DNA of 35,223 nt from Spirochaetia bacterium (GTDB taxonomy: Bacteria > Spirochaetota > Spirochaetia > CADAEX01), in the NCBI GenBank assembly GCA_017535435.1, contig JAFXTY010000051.1:1-35223 (forward strand), given 5' to 3'. Each line of letters starts with the position of its first letter. Within the stretch, counting starts at the first letter, position 1. A model generated the notes under the pieces. That model did not search any database, had not been told where the DNA came from, and was given only the letters and a program-made list of their open reading frames with translations. Both the position numbers and the translations under genes were made by a program. Positions 17,075 to 25,031 of this stretch are shown here, in pieces.

Positions 17075-18907
17075 TTATTTTTTCTTCCGGCTTTTCCGCT
17101 CTGGCTTCTTACCCCAGTCCTGCTTCTTGCTCCGGTCGAACTTCTTATCCCGTCCCTTGCGCGGGCCTGTGGGCTTGTCCTGATGTGCCAGAGTTATAGT
17201 TGGCAGCTCCGGGTTCTTCCGCGATTTCTCGACTGCATCAAGGCCTGCCTTCTCAGGCACTGTGGCAAAGGAGAAGTTGCCTTTTATAGATACATCATCA
17301 ATCAGGCTTCCCTTGATCTTCAGAAGCTGTGCCAGGAACTTAACCAGCTCCCGCGGGCCTATGTTGTCGTCCTTTCCCCAGCCTATGTGGAGACGCACGG
17401 TTCCAGGCTTGACCTCAGGCTTGAATCCTTCTGCTTTCCGGTTCCTGCCTTTTGGCTGCCAGTCATCCTGCTCGAAGTCCTTGCCTTTCCGCTTTCTGTC
17501 CCAGGGATTGTCCCGGTCCCGCTTGCGCTTGGGCTCCTCAATCTGCTCTATATCCCGGTAGCGTTCTGTGTCGAATATATCGCCATAGGCGCTGGCCAGC
17601 AGTGCTTTTACAGTGTTTCCTGCACCCATGGTGGCAATAAGTTTGTCTGCAAAGGCTGCGATTATATCTTTCTCCTTCTGGTTTCCGCCCGGTGCTCTGT
17701 ACTCCTGGTCCTTGGTCTCCAGAGTCTTCTCAAGACGTTGGCACCGCACAGCCAGGATAGACATTATCTCGGGCACCTTCACCACTTTTATGGAGCTTCC
17801 CAGCACATTCTCGGACTTGCGGTTATACTCCCTTATTTTATAGCGGATGGTGGGGCGTATGAAGCTGATGGCTGTTCCCTTCTCCCCGGCCCGGCCTGTC
17901 CGTCCTATTCGGTGTATGTAGCTGTCAAAGTTGTGGGGCAGTTCCCAGTTGATTACATGGGTAAGACGCTCCACATCTATACCCCGGGCTGCAACATCTG
18001 TGGCTATAAGTATGGTTGTAAGCTTGTTCTTGAACCGGCGCAGTGTCCGCTCCCGGGCCTCCTGGGACAGGTTTCCGTGGAGTGCCTCCGCAGGGTAGCC
18101 GTCCTCCATAAGGCGCCGTGCCACCTCGTCTGCCTCTATCTTTGTAGGGCAGAATACAAGGCCGTGGAAATTCTCGGTGGAGTCCACAATGCGCTTAAGT
18201 GCCTCAAGCCGGTCATCAGCCTTAAGAAGAATAGCCTCCTGGTTCACAAGAATCTCTTCCTGCTCCGGCACATCCTCTGCAATTATCTCGGTCTTTCCCA
18301 GCTGCTCGTCCACAATCTTCATGATGGGGGCGGGGAGTGTGGCAGAGAAGAGAGCCACCTTCTTATCGGGGTTTGCGGCGTCGATTATCTTCTTCACATC
18401 ATCGATGAAACCCATATCCAGCATCTCGTCAGCCTCATCAAGAATCAGATACTTGATCTCGGAAAGGTCAAGGCTGCCACGGTCTATATGGTCCTGTACT
18501 CTTCCAGGTGTTCCAACTACAATCTCGGTTCCTTTCTCTAAATTGCGGAGCTGAAGTCCGATAGAGGCGCCGCCGTAGACTGCTGTGATGCGTGGATAGC
18601 GGTTTGTGGTCAGTGACCTTATCTCGTTTGATATCTGTAGGGCCAGCTCCCGCGTGGGGGCCAGTATAAGGGCCTGGGGCTTGTCAGCGGGCTCGGTGAG
18701 CTTGTTCACCAATGGCAGGCCGAATGCTGCTGTCTTGCCTGTTCCTGTCCGTGCCTTCACCGCAATGTTTGTATCCTCTGCCAGAAGCCTGGGCAGAATC
18801 ATCTCCTGAACCGGTGAGGGGTGGAGGAATCCTTTTTTCTCTATTGCCTTCAGAACTGCCTCGGAAAGAGGGTAGTCTGAAAAAAGTGTCTCTGTAGTAT
18901 GTTCCAT
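17075..18907 (-). CDS. deaD: DEAD-box ATP-dependent RNA helicase with DbpA-type RNA-binding domain (CsdA/DeaD-like)
   Basis: The protein (610 residues) likely remodels structured RNA in ribosome assembly or mRNA decay, especially in the cold. It has the Q motif (PSPVQ, Q34), Walker A ARTGTGKT (52-59), PTRELA, TPGR, DEAD (157-160), SAT and the HRIGRTGR helicase motif. After RecA2 come a helical linker, a charged stretch (about 470-510), a DbpA RRM-like domain (about 520-580, starting GTVRLHIGWGKDD) and a very basic tail rich in K and R. This architecture matches CsdA/DeaD more than RhlE or plain DbpA. The gene stands alone, opposite to ilvBN, with its own promoter at 18994-19022. Confidence 0.93.
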   Translation of the reverse strand: MEHTTETLFSDYPLSEAVLKAIEKKGFLHPSPVQEMILPRLLAEDTNIAVKARTGTGKTAAFGLPLVNKLTEPADKPQALILAPTRELALQISNEIRSLTTNRYPRITAVYGGASIGLQLRNLEKGTEIVVGTPGRVQDHIDRGSLDLSEIKYLILDEADEMLDMGFIDDVKKIIDAANPDKKVALFSATLPAPIMKIVDEQLGKTEIIAEDVPEQEEILVNQEAILLKADDRLEALKRIVDSTENFHGLVFCPTKIEADEVARRLMEDGYPAEALHGNLSQEARERTLRRFKNKLTTILIATDVAARGIDVERLTHVINWELPHNFDSYIHRIGRTGRAGEKGTAISFIRPTIRYKIREYNRKSENVLGSSIKVVKVPEIMSILAVRCQRLEKTLETKDQEYRAPGGNQKEKDIIAAFADKLIATMGAGNTVKALLASAYGDIFDTERYRDIEQIEEPKRKRDRDNPWDRKRKGKDFEQDDWQPKGRNRKAEGFKPEVKPGTVRLHIGWGKDDNIGPRELVKFLAQLLKIKGSLIDDVSIKGNFSFATVPEKAGLDAVEKSRKNPELPTITLAHQDKPTGPRKGRDKKFDRSKKQDWGKKPERKSRKKK

Positions 18908-18993
18908 CGGCTACAGAATATCAGTAAAAGGAATAAATATCTATCAGTTGATTGTTAAATTTCTGATTAATGTGCTGCTGGTGTTTATAAGCA

Positions 18994-19022
18994 ATTATAA
19001 AGTTTTTAAACTTTTTCCTCAA
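18994..19022 (-). promoter_or_regulatory. Promoter of the DEAD-box helicase gene, with spacer palindrome
   Basis: Read on the minus strand, TTGAGG (19022-19017) and TATAAT (18999-18994) are spaced by 17 bases, giving a start near 18987 and a leader of about 80 bases. The spacer is mostly filled by a perfect palindrome, AAAGTTT-TT-AAACTTT (18999-19014). This is a plausible operator position for a repressor, though AT-rich palindromes arise easily. The rest of the 179-base gap up to 19086 shows no gene. Confidence 0.6.
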
Positions 19023-19086
19023 AACATCAATCAAAATGAACTTTTTCGCAGTTATAGAAAGTAAACAGATTTGGAGGAGGAACTGT

Positions 19087-19353
19087 ATGTCTGAGATAAG
19101 CGAATTTTTAGGGATCACCATTTTTATGAATTTTGAAAGCCAGGATCAGCCTAATTTCCAAGCCCTGTATAACGGGCGGCATGGGCTTTTTTCCATTTCT
19201 AAACTGAACTATTCACAGGGCAATCTTCCGCCGAAAATTGTGGGGCTTGTCATTGACTGGGCGGCACTGCACAGGAAGGAGCTGATGGCCAGCTGGGAGT
19301 ACATAAGAGAAGCTGGAACGGGTCATAAGATATCGCCACTGGTCTCAGGTTAG
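19087..19353 (+). CDS. DUF4160 domain protein
   Basis: This small protein of 88 residues begins MSEISEFLGITIFMNFES and contains LPPKIVGLVIDWAALHRKELMASW, read as the conserved second half of the DUF4160 family. Function is not established; the family is often encoded beside a DUF2442 protein, and toxin-antitoxin behaviour has been proposed for such pairs. GGAGGAGG seven bases before ATG 19087 sets the start. An upstream in-frame ATG at 19036 lacks a site. It lies just before mazEF in a small island between housekeeping genes, which suggests acquisition as an accessory cassette. Confidence 0.8.
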   Translation: MSEISEFLGITIFMNFESQDQPNFQALYNGRHGLFSISKLNYSQGNLPPKIVGLVIDWAALHRKELMASWEYIREAGTGHKISPLVSG

Positions 19354-19371
19354 TTGAGATGGGAGGAAGTC

Positions 19372-19452
19372 ATGGAAGTATCTGTAGTAAATAAAAAGCT
19401 TGCAATCTTTACTGATTTTAATTATAATTACAATGTAATTACAGGAGGAAAG
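19372..19452 (+). other. Short in-frame ORF piece ahead of mazE, possible DUF2442 remnant
   Basis: A GGGAGGA site (19361-19367) and ATG (19372) open a frame of 27 codons, beginning MEVSVVNKKLAIFTDFNY, that runs in frame into mazE. The start resembles the opening strands of DUF2442 proteins, the usual partners of DUF4160, but the rest of that domain is missing. It may be a truncated DUF2442 gene joined to mazE, or a 5' extension of MazE. The mazE promoter lies inside it, so it is probably not part of normal MazE. The family resemblance is weak. Confidence 0.3.
19400..19441 (+). promoter_or_regulatory. mazEF promoter with overlapping 17-bp palindrome
   Basis: TTGCAA (19400-19405), a 17-base spacer and a perfect TATAAT (19423-19428) form a promoter with a start near 19435. 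The perfect inverted repeat TAATTAC-AAT-GTAATTA (19425-19441) covers the -10 end and the start site, and AGGAGG (19443-19448) follows at once. MazE-type antitoxins and MazEF complexes repress their own operons by binding palindromes at the promoter, so this is a strong operator candidate. Confidence 0.7.
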
Positions 19453-19698
19453 ATGCTGGTATCTGTCATTCGTATTGGAAATTCAAAGGGAATCCGTTTC
19501 CCCAAAGTTGTTCTGGAACGATTAGGCATAAAAGATAAAGTTGACATGGAGGTCACAGATAAGGGTATTCTTCTTTCTCCTGTGGCTGAAATCCCCCGGC
19601 AGGGCTGGGCAGAAGCTTTCTGCAGAATGCATGAGAGCAATGAGGACATATTGGAAGATGTTTCAACAGATGGGGAGGATTTCGAATGGGAATGGTGA
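19453..19698 (+). CDS. mazE: MazE-like antitoxin (SpoVT/AbrB fold)
   Basis: The 81-residue protein starts MLVSVIRIGNSKGIRFPKVV, the swapped-hairpin AbrB/MazE DNA-binding fold, and ends in an acidic tail (EDILEDVSTDGEDFEWEW) of the kind that occupies the MazF active site. ATG 19453 has AGGAGG five bases upstream and its own promoter. The frame is open further upstream to 19354, but the added residues do not belong to the domain. It overlaps mazF by 13 bases, the usual coupling of antitoxin and toxin. Confidence 0.9.
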   Translation: MLVSVIRIGNSKGIRFPKVVLERLGIKDKVDMEVTDKGILLSPVAEIPRQGWAEAFCRMHESNEDILEDVSTDGEDFEWEW

Positions 19699-20015
19699 TT
19701 CGGCAATATGAGGTTTACTTGATAAACCTGGATCCTGCAATAGGGCATGAGATACAGAAGACCCGGCCTTGCCTGGTTATCTCTCCGGATGAGATGAACA
19801 ATAATATCCGCACAGTAATCATTGCGCCTATGACTACTAAGTCCCATGCATATCCAACCCGCATTCCTGTCCGTTTCGATAAGAAGTCAGGCTGGATTGT
19901 AGTGGATCAGATACGGACTGTGGACAAGGCAAGGCTTGTGAAGAATCTTGGAAAAATTTCAAATAAAGAAATTGCAGCTGTTAAGGATATCCTCAGGCAG
20001 ATGCTGGTGGATTAA
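19686..20015 (+). CDS. mazF: MazF/PemK-type mRNA interferase toxin
   Basis: MazF cleaves single-stranded RNA at short sequences and halts translation when not held by MazE. The protein (109 residues) has the SH3-like barrel start QYEVYLINLDPAIGHEIQKTRP with conserved R27, and IIAPMTTK with the catalytic threonine region T50/T51. GGGGAGGA lies six bases before ATG 19686; a second ATG at 19692 is possible. All conserved residues are present, so it looks active. Its stop overlaps the convergent phosphoesterase gene by four bases. Confidence 0.94.
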   Translation: MGMVIRQYEVYLINLDPAIGHEIQKTRPCLVISPDEMNNNIRTVIIAPMTTKSHAYPTRIPVRFDKKSGWIVVDQIRTVDKARLVKNLGKISNKEIAAVKDILRQMLVD

Positions 20016-20962
20016 ATCATCTCTTTAATGAGGGGCAGGACCTGCTTCCGGGACCAGTCGGTGTTCTTCTGGTTGTAGACCTGGATGCCATCCATGACAG
20101 TCTTGGGCTCAAGCTGTGCCCCCTTGCTGTTGAGGTAGGCGAGGGTGGTGATGTTCCAGTCGCAGTCTGGCAGCAGCGCCAGCTCCTTGTGCAGGGTATC
20201 GCCCTCGTAGTAGGCCGACATGATCGCCAAGTGAGCCAGCTGGCGGCTCCGGAGGAACACCTGGGCTTCTTCCATAAGGTGGCCGGAAATGCTCTCCAGA
20301 GCTCCGTAGATTGCGCAGAAGCCGCACTTGACCCCTTGGACGGCAACTTTCTTGTAGTCCTTCCGCAAAAGCTCCTGTGGAGTGAATACGCTGAGATCGC
20401 TCTTGAGGTGCCACAGCTTGTTGTACAAGGCCTGGAGGTCGCATCCGGCCACCGCCGCCAGCTGTCCTGCCACCTCCCGGTCCAGTGGTGTGGTGGGGTG
20501 CCTTGAGGCCAGACACCGTGTGTCTATAAGTATGGCACCCAGCAGCAGCTTGGCCAGGGGAGGCGGCAGGCTGGTACCACGCTCCAGAAGCAGCTTCCCC
20601 ACCAGGCTGGCGCAGCTTCCGGTTGCCGCAATGGTCTTATGCACCGGCAGAGGGAACTCATCCTTGTGGTGGTCTATTATCTCTGTCACTTTCGTTGCAA
20701 GGTCTGCAGACTCAGGGCTCATCACATTATGGTCCACCAGCACAATCTGGTCAGCCTCTGCCGGGTCCATCTCCCCTGAAAAAGCTATGGAGTCCAGCGA
20801 TATGTCGCATTCTTCAAGGAGCCACTGGGCTTCCCGCCGCAGATGCAGTTCTTCTCTTGGTATAGGAACAAATGGTGTAGCATCGCATGATACACCGTAT
20901 ACGATGCAGCATGCAATGGAGTCCAGGTCTGCAGCCTGGTTGCACATGACAAGGCGCTTCAC
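20012..20962 (-). CDS. DHH/DHHA2 phosphoesterase (PPX1/prune-like exopolyphosphatase or Mn-dependent pyrophosphatase)
   Basis: A 316-residue metal-dependent phosphoesterase with motif I CNQAADLDSIACCI, motif II LVDHN, motif III IIDHH and motif IV GSCASLV, then a DHHA2 C-terminal domain ending DWSRKQVLPLI. It should hydrolyse inorganic polyphosphate or pyrophosphate. The N-terminal motif (NxAADLDS) is closer to the yeast PPX1/prune type than to the HxNPDTD of class II pyrophosphatases, so exopolyphosphatase is slightly favoured. The start is GTG at 20962-20960, overlapping the upstream CpXC stop by four bases; GGAG lies just ahead. It is the last gene of the rpsB-rseP run. Confidence 0.88.
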   Translation of the reverse strand: MKRLVMCNQAADLDSIACCIVYGVSCDATPFVPIPREELHLRREAQWLLEECDISLDSIAFSGEMDPAEADQIVLVDHNVMSPESADLATKVTEIIDHHKDEFPLPVHKTIAATGSCASLVGKLLLERGTSLPPPLAKLLLGAILIDTRCLASRHPTTPLDREVAGQLAAVAGCDLQALYNKLWHLKSDLSVFTPQELLRKDYKKVAVQGVKCGFCAIYGALESISGHLMEEAQVFLRSRQLAHLAIMSAYYEGDTLHKELALLPDCDWNITTLAYLNSKGAQLEPKTVMDGIQVYNQKNTDWSRKQVLPLIKEMI

Positions 20963-21606
20963 TTTTTCTCCGGTTCTGTAATTTCCTCATAAACTCTGGA
21001 AATACGCAGCAGGGAAATGTAAGGAGGGGAGAGGAACAGGCAGAAGGGCTCCGAGTTCTTGTATGCCAGGGTCTTTACCTTGCACACCTCGTAGAAGCTC
21101 TTTGGAATGGTAAGCTTTGCAGCCTCGTTCTCCTTGAGTCCCAGCACTTGATACACCAGGTTGCCCTCTTTGTCGGTGCACTCAAAAAAGGCCCGTATCT
21201 CGTTCTCAGGCTTCTGGTCTGCCTCTATCTTGGAGACCATATAATACTTGATGACCTCGATGACCCTGTCGTCAAAGCCTTCATTTATAATCTTGAGTTT
21301 CTCGGCCAGCTCGGGGAACCCGATGACAATGCGGCCATCCTTCTTGAAGCAGTACTTGGAGGTGCCCCGCAGGAAGTCGTCCCGCATCCGCTCAGGCAAA
21401 AACTGGATATCTATCTTCTTTCCCTCGTGCTTTACAGCAAAGGGGAACTCGGGGTGCAGAACCTTGCCGCACTTGGGGCACTTTACCTCCATGAAGCTTC
21501 CGGCCATTATCTGGTTGGCAGCCTCAGGGTCCTGTGATAAGTCCACAACCTCGTCATATTCAAAATCCACCGGCGCATAGCAGGTGCAGGGAACTTTTAC
21601 CTTCAT
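20959..21606 (-). CDS. CpXC domain protein
   Basis: The 215-residue protein begins MKVKVPCTCYAPVDFEYDE and has VKCPKCGKVLHPEFPF. These are the paired C-x-C and C-x-x-C elements of the CpXC domain, probably a zinc-binding ribbon. The remaining 150 residues are a soluble alpha/beta region without a motif I recognise. The function of the family is unknown; it is often found in spirochaetes. The gene sits six bases after rseP and overlaps the phosphoesterase gene, so it belongs to the same transcript. Confidence 0.8.
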   Translation of the reverse strand: MKVKVPCTCYAPVDFEYDEVVDLSQDPEAANQIMAGSFMEVKCPKCGKVLHPEFPFAVKHEGKKIDIQFLPERMRDDFLRGTSKYCFKKDGRIVIGFPELAEKLKIINEGFDDRVIEVIKYYMVSKIEADQKPENEIRAFFECTDKEGNLVYQVLGLKENEAAKLTIPKSFYEVCKVKTLAYKNSEPFCLFLSPPYISLLRISRVYEEITEPEKK

Positions 21607-21612
21607 ATTTCC

Positions 21613-22953
21613 TCACTTCTTTATCAGGAAGATAACATCGTTGAACAGTGTGAATATCATAAGCGTTATCAGGAATGCAAAGCCTATAACCTGGTAGCGC
21701 ACCGCAATCTTGGGCTGGAATTTCTTTCCCCGTATCATCTCTATGAAACAGAAGAATATCTGTCCGCCGTCCAGGGCCGGGATAGGGAGCAGGTTCATGA
21801 AGAACAGCGCAATGTTGATAAGAGCAACAAAGTTGAGGAAGGTGGCAAGCCCTTCGCTTATTCCCTCGGCAAAGCCCTGTTTTGTGATCTCTCCCAGCAT
21901 ATAAGTTATCCTGATAGGACCCGATACTGCCTGGTTGAGATTAACTCCTGCAAAGAGCAGCTTAAGGCTCCTCACAGTAAGGCTCAGTGTCTTGAAGGAT
22001 TCTGTGACTCCCTTATGGACAGCCTGGAACATATTGAGAGGCTTGCTCTTATAGGTGTGCATCTGGAATGACAGGCCTGGATCCACCAGTCCCGCATCGT
22101 TGTAATCCAGCACCATGTTAAGCCTCTGTTCCTTCCCGTCCCTCAGGACAGTGAGCACCAGCTTGCCAGGCTTGCTCCACAGCACTTTCACAAAGTCCAT
22201 GTACTGCACTACTTTGTCGCCGTTGGCGCTAAGTATGGTGTCTCCGCTTTTAAGCCCTGCGATGAAGGCCGAGGAGCCTTCTTTGACATTTCCCACCACA
22301 GGGTCGATCCAGGGGTAGATTCCCACCTGTCCTGCACCAGTGGATTTATCCAGCTTAGGAGTGATGGTCAGCTTCAGGGTCTGGCCCTCCCGGTCCACAG
22401 TCAGCTCCAGCGGTTCCTGGGCTTTGGTTGCAATAGCTTCCCGCAGGTCTTGGAAATGCTCTATATTCTTTCCGTCTGCGGCAACGATATAGTCTCCAGT
22501 CTTAAGGCCGGCCTGGTCTGCGGCAAAGGGGCCTGCCTCCGCTGCATATTCCGAAGCCAGAACAATCCGGTTGGGCGGGCAAGTTGTTGTGATTCCCCCC
22601 ATCCATACTATGGAGAAGCAGACAATGGCGAACACCAGGTTCATGAAAGGGCCTGCAAAGTAGATTATAGCCTTCTTCCATGCAGGGGCTGCACCCAATG
22701 AGTCGGAGTTGTCCTCGTATACAGTGTCGTCGTCGAGGATCTCCTCTCCCTTCATCTTGCAGTAGCCGCCCATAGGCAGCAGGGAGATGCAGTATTCGGT
22801 GTCCCCTTTCGTGAATGAGAATATTTTTTTGCCCCAGCCGATGGAGAAAGCCAGAACCTTTACTCCCAGCAGCTTGGCAGCCATGAAATGCCCGGACTCG
22901 TGGAAGAACACCACAAGGCTGAGGCCGAAAATTCCAATTATTATGCTAAACAT
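21613..22953 (-). CDS. rseP: RseP-type site-2 intramembrane metalloprotease
   Basis: RseP cuts membrane-embedded substrates such as anti-sigma factors and leftover signal peptides. The 446 residues show the zinc motif HESGH (H18-H22) in the first helix, two periplasmic PDZ domains (about 120-205 and 206-290, the second with SAFIAGLKSGDTILSANG) and the second active-site motif PALDGGQ with D395 in the third helix, then a final helix. Its ATG lies 13 bases inside the end of cdsA. In many bacteria dxr separates cdsA from rseP; here it does not. Confidence 0.95.
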   Translation of the reverse strand: MFSIIIGIFGLSLVVFFHESGHFMAAKLLGVKVLAFSIGWGKKIFSFTKGDTEYCISLLPMGGYCKMKGEEILDDDTVYEDNSDSLGAAPAWKKAIIYFAGPFMNLVFAIVCFSIVWMGGITTTCPPNRIVLASEYAAEAGPFAADQAGLKTGDYIVAADGKNIEHFQDLREAIATKAQEPLELTVDREGQTLKLTITPKLDKSTGAGQVGIYPWIDPVVGNVKEGSSAFIAGLKSGDTILSANGDKVVQYMDFVKVLWSKPGKLVLTVLRDGKEQRLNMVLDYNDAGLVDPGLSFQMHTYKSKPLNMFQAVHKGVTESFKTLSLTVRSLKLLFAGVNLNQAVSGPIRITYMLGEITKQGFAEGISEGLATFLNFVALINIALFFMNLLPIPALDGGQIFFCFIEMIRGKKFQPKIAVRYQVIGFAFLITLMIFTLFNDVIFLIKK

Positions 22954-23786
22954 AGGTATATAATAAGATAATAATAAATCGGCGCAGAGAAAATAAGGGA
23001 ATCGATATTATCCATGATTCCTCCGCGACCAGGGATGTAGTTGCCTGAATCTTTGATATGGGATGATCGTTTCATGGCCGATTCTATCAGGTCGCCGGCC
23101 GGTGCCACTATGCCGATGATACAGCTTATGATTATGGCTTTGAATAATGAGCCGCCGAATATAGGGGCTCCCATATAATAGATCACCACTGCACCCACTA
23201 TAGAGAATATGAAGCCGCCGATAAAGCCGGCAAGGCTCTTCTTGGGGCTTACAGGAAAAATATTCCTGGTTGATTTCCCGAACAGCATGCCGAACACATA
23301 GGCAAAAATATCATTGCAGAACACCATGACCAGGAAACCCACCAGTGTCCATGTCGGATGGGGCAGGGTGGTAAGCTTGGTGGCATAGGCGAAGAAGAAG
23401 CCTGGGTAAAATACCAGGATCATCAGGGCCTGTATATTTCTATTTATATGCTCAAACTGATTCTCCCGGGCAAGAATCTGATGTGCGAAGATTATGAAGA
23501 TGAGAATTCCCGAAGCTATGGAAAGAGTTCCGCCTGCCGCGATCTGGGCACATTCCAGATAGTTTACTATTGAAATAATCAGAGGAATGAGCAGCACCAT
23601 GATATTCTCGTCTATATCCTGATCTGCTGTAAGAATGTGCCACATCTCCTTGGAGCCTACAATCATGAGGGCAGTGCTGATTATGTGGGCCACAATGTGG
23701 TGGGCGAATGTAAGCAGGAACAGACTTGCAAACAGGACAGGGATAACAGTGAAGATAAGAAGTACTCTTTTTGTAAGATTGTTCAT
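22941..23786 (-). CDS. cdsA: Phosphatidate cytidylyltransferase (CDP-diglyceride synthase)
   Basis: CdsA makes CDP-diacylglycerol for phospholipid synthesis. The 281-residue membrane protein has about seven helices and the family signature near the C-terminus: GDLIESAMKRSSHIKDSG followed by NYIPGRGGIMDNIDS. Relative to the usual PGHGGxxDRxD, histidine is arginine and the second arginine is asparagine, while the metal-binding aspartates are kept. I suspect this is a lineage variant rather than inactivation. It overlaps uppS by four bases and rseP by 13. Confidence 0.93.
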   Translation of the reverse strand: MNNLTKRVLLIFTVIPVLFASLFLLTFAHHIVAHIISTALMIVGSKEMWHILTADQDIDENIMVLLIPLIISIVNYLECAQIAAGGTLSIASGILIFIIFAHQILARENQFEHINRNIQALMILVFYPGFFFAYATKLTTLPHPTWTLVGFLVMVFCNDIFAYVFGMLFGKSTRNIFPVSPKKSLAGFIGGFIFSIVGAVVIYYMGAPIFGGSLFKAIIISCIIGIVAPAGDLIESAMKRSSHIKDSGNYIPGRGGIMDNIDSLIFSAPIYYYLIIYLCLA

Positions 23787-24463
23787 TTTGTCTCTGTCAC
23801 CCCTCCGTAGCGCCGGTTCCTGGAGGTAAAGGCATCGATGGCTTCCTTAAGGTCTTCGGCCTGCCAGTCGGGCCAGTACTTTCTGCTGAAGTACAGCTCG
23901 CTGTAGGCACTTTCCCAGAGCAGGAAGTTGCTCAATCTAAGCTCTCCTCCGGTTCTTATTATAAGGTCAGGATCCGGGATGTCGGGGTGGTCCATGGCGG
24001 CGGAGAGCGTCTCTTCTGTTATCTCGCTCTCTCCCTTTTCCTGGAGCCGTTTCACAGCCCTGACTATCTCGTCCCTGCCTCCGTAGTTGATAACGAGGTT
24101 TGCGGTCATGCCAGGAAGATCCTTGGTCAGTTCCTCCATGTCCACAATCTCTTTCTGAACTGCCTTCGGCAGCCTTCCCAGGAAGCCTGTGTGCACAAGC
24201 TTTATGCTGTTTTCCCTTAAGAAGGAAAGCTGCTCCCGGAGGTGCTTGATCAGCAGCTGCATAAGGAAATTCACTTCGGTCTCGGACCGTTTCCAGTTCT
24301 CGGTGGAGAAGGTGTAGAGGGATAGGTAGTCGACTCCCATTTCGCTGGCTGCCTTTACTATGCGCTTGGCTGCCTGCAGTCCCTCCTGATGACCAAAGGT
24401 GCGGGGCTTACCCCGCTCCTTTGCCCAACGGCCGTTGCCGTCCATGATAATTCCAATATGCAT
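23783..24463 (-). CDS. uppS: Isoprenyl transferase (undecaprenyl diphosphate synthase)
   Basis: UppS extends farnesyl diphosphate with isopentenyl diphosphate in cis to make the C55 carrier for cell wall synthesis. Its 226 residues start MHIGIIMDGNGRWAKERG, with catalytic D8, then FSTENWKRS, and LIIRTGGELRLSNFLLW with the conserved RTGGExRxSNFL box, ending RNRRYGG. The TGA of frr overlaps its ATG by one base. It needs an isoprenoid precursor pathway that is not encoded in this window. Confidence 0.96.
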   Translation of the reverse strand: MHIGIIMDGNGRWAKERGKPRTFGHQEGLQAAKRIVKAASEMGVDYLSLYTFSTENWKRSETEVNFLMQLLIKHLREQLSFLRENSIKLVHTGFLGRLPKAVQKEIVDMEELTKDLPGMTANLVINYGGRDEIVRAVKRLQEKGESEITEETLSAAMDHPDIPDPDLIIRTGGELRLSNFLLWESAYSELYFSRKYWPDWQAEDLKEAIDAFTSRNRRYGGVTETK

Positions 24464-25017
24464 CAGATTTCCATTATCTCTTTTTCTTTTGCTTCTGCAA
24501 TCTTGTTGATCTCGCCGATATACTTGTCGGTCATCTTCTGGACTGCATCTGCACCAGATTTTTCCTGATCCTCGCTGATGTCGCCGGCCTTCTGCTTTTT
24601 CTTAAGCTCGTCATTGGCCTCCCGGCGTATGTTCCGGATTGCCACACGGCTGTTCTCTGCGATGGACTTTGCCTGCTTGGCAAGCTCTTTTCTCCGCTGC
24701 TCTGTCAGTGGCGGGATATTCAGTCTTATAACCTTGCCGTCATTGTTCGGGTTGAGGGAAAGGTCAGACTGGAGAATTGCCTTCTCGATATCCTTCATGA
24801 TGCTCTTGTCCCAAGGCTGGATAACAACAAGCCGTGCCTCGGGGATAGAGATTGTTGCCACCTGGTTCAGCGGGGTAGGCTTGCCGAAGTAGCTGACGCT
24901 TATCTTGTCGAAAAGGGAAGCAGAAGCACGTCCTGTCCTGATTGCACCCAGCTCTTCGCCTAAGGCTGCAACAGACTTTTTCATCTTATCTTCTGTTTTA
25001 GCTTTTACTGTTTCCAT
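24463..25017 (-). CDS. frr: Ribosome recycling factor
   Basis: With EF-G, RRF splits post-termination ribosomes. The protein (184 residues) has the two-domain pattern: helix I with IRTGRASASLFDKI, the beta domain starting TPLNQVATISIPEARLVVIQPWDK, and LNIPPLTEQRRKELAK leading to the long C-terminal helices. Length and ends match the family. It lies 14 bases after tsf and is coupled to uppS. pyrH, which commonly sits between tsf and frr in other bacteria, is absent here, as I recall for treponemes too. Confidence 0.97.
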   Translation of the reverse strand: METVKAKTEDKMKKSVAALGEELGAIRTGRASASLFDKISVSYFGKPTPLNQVATISIPEARLVVIQPWDKSIMKDIEKAILQSDLSLNPNNDGKVIRLNIPPLTEQRRKELAKQAKSIAENSRVAIRNIRREANDELKKKQKAGDISEDQEKSGADAVQKMTDKYIGEINKIAEAKEKEIMEI

Positions 25018-25031
25018 AGCGTACTCTTACT

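Noticed and set aside
17183-18541. Long open frame of 452 codons on the plus strand opposite the helicase gene
   Set aside because: It is rich in cysteine and leucine with no domain pattern, has no ribosome site, and mirrors a clear DEAD-box gene; it is a codon-bias shadow.
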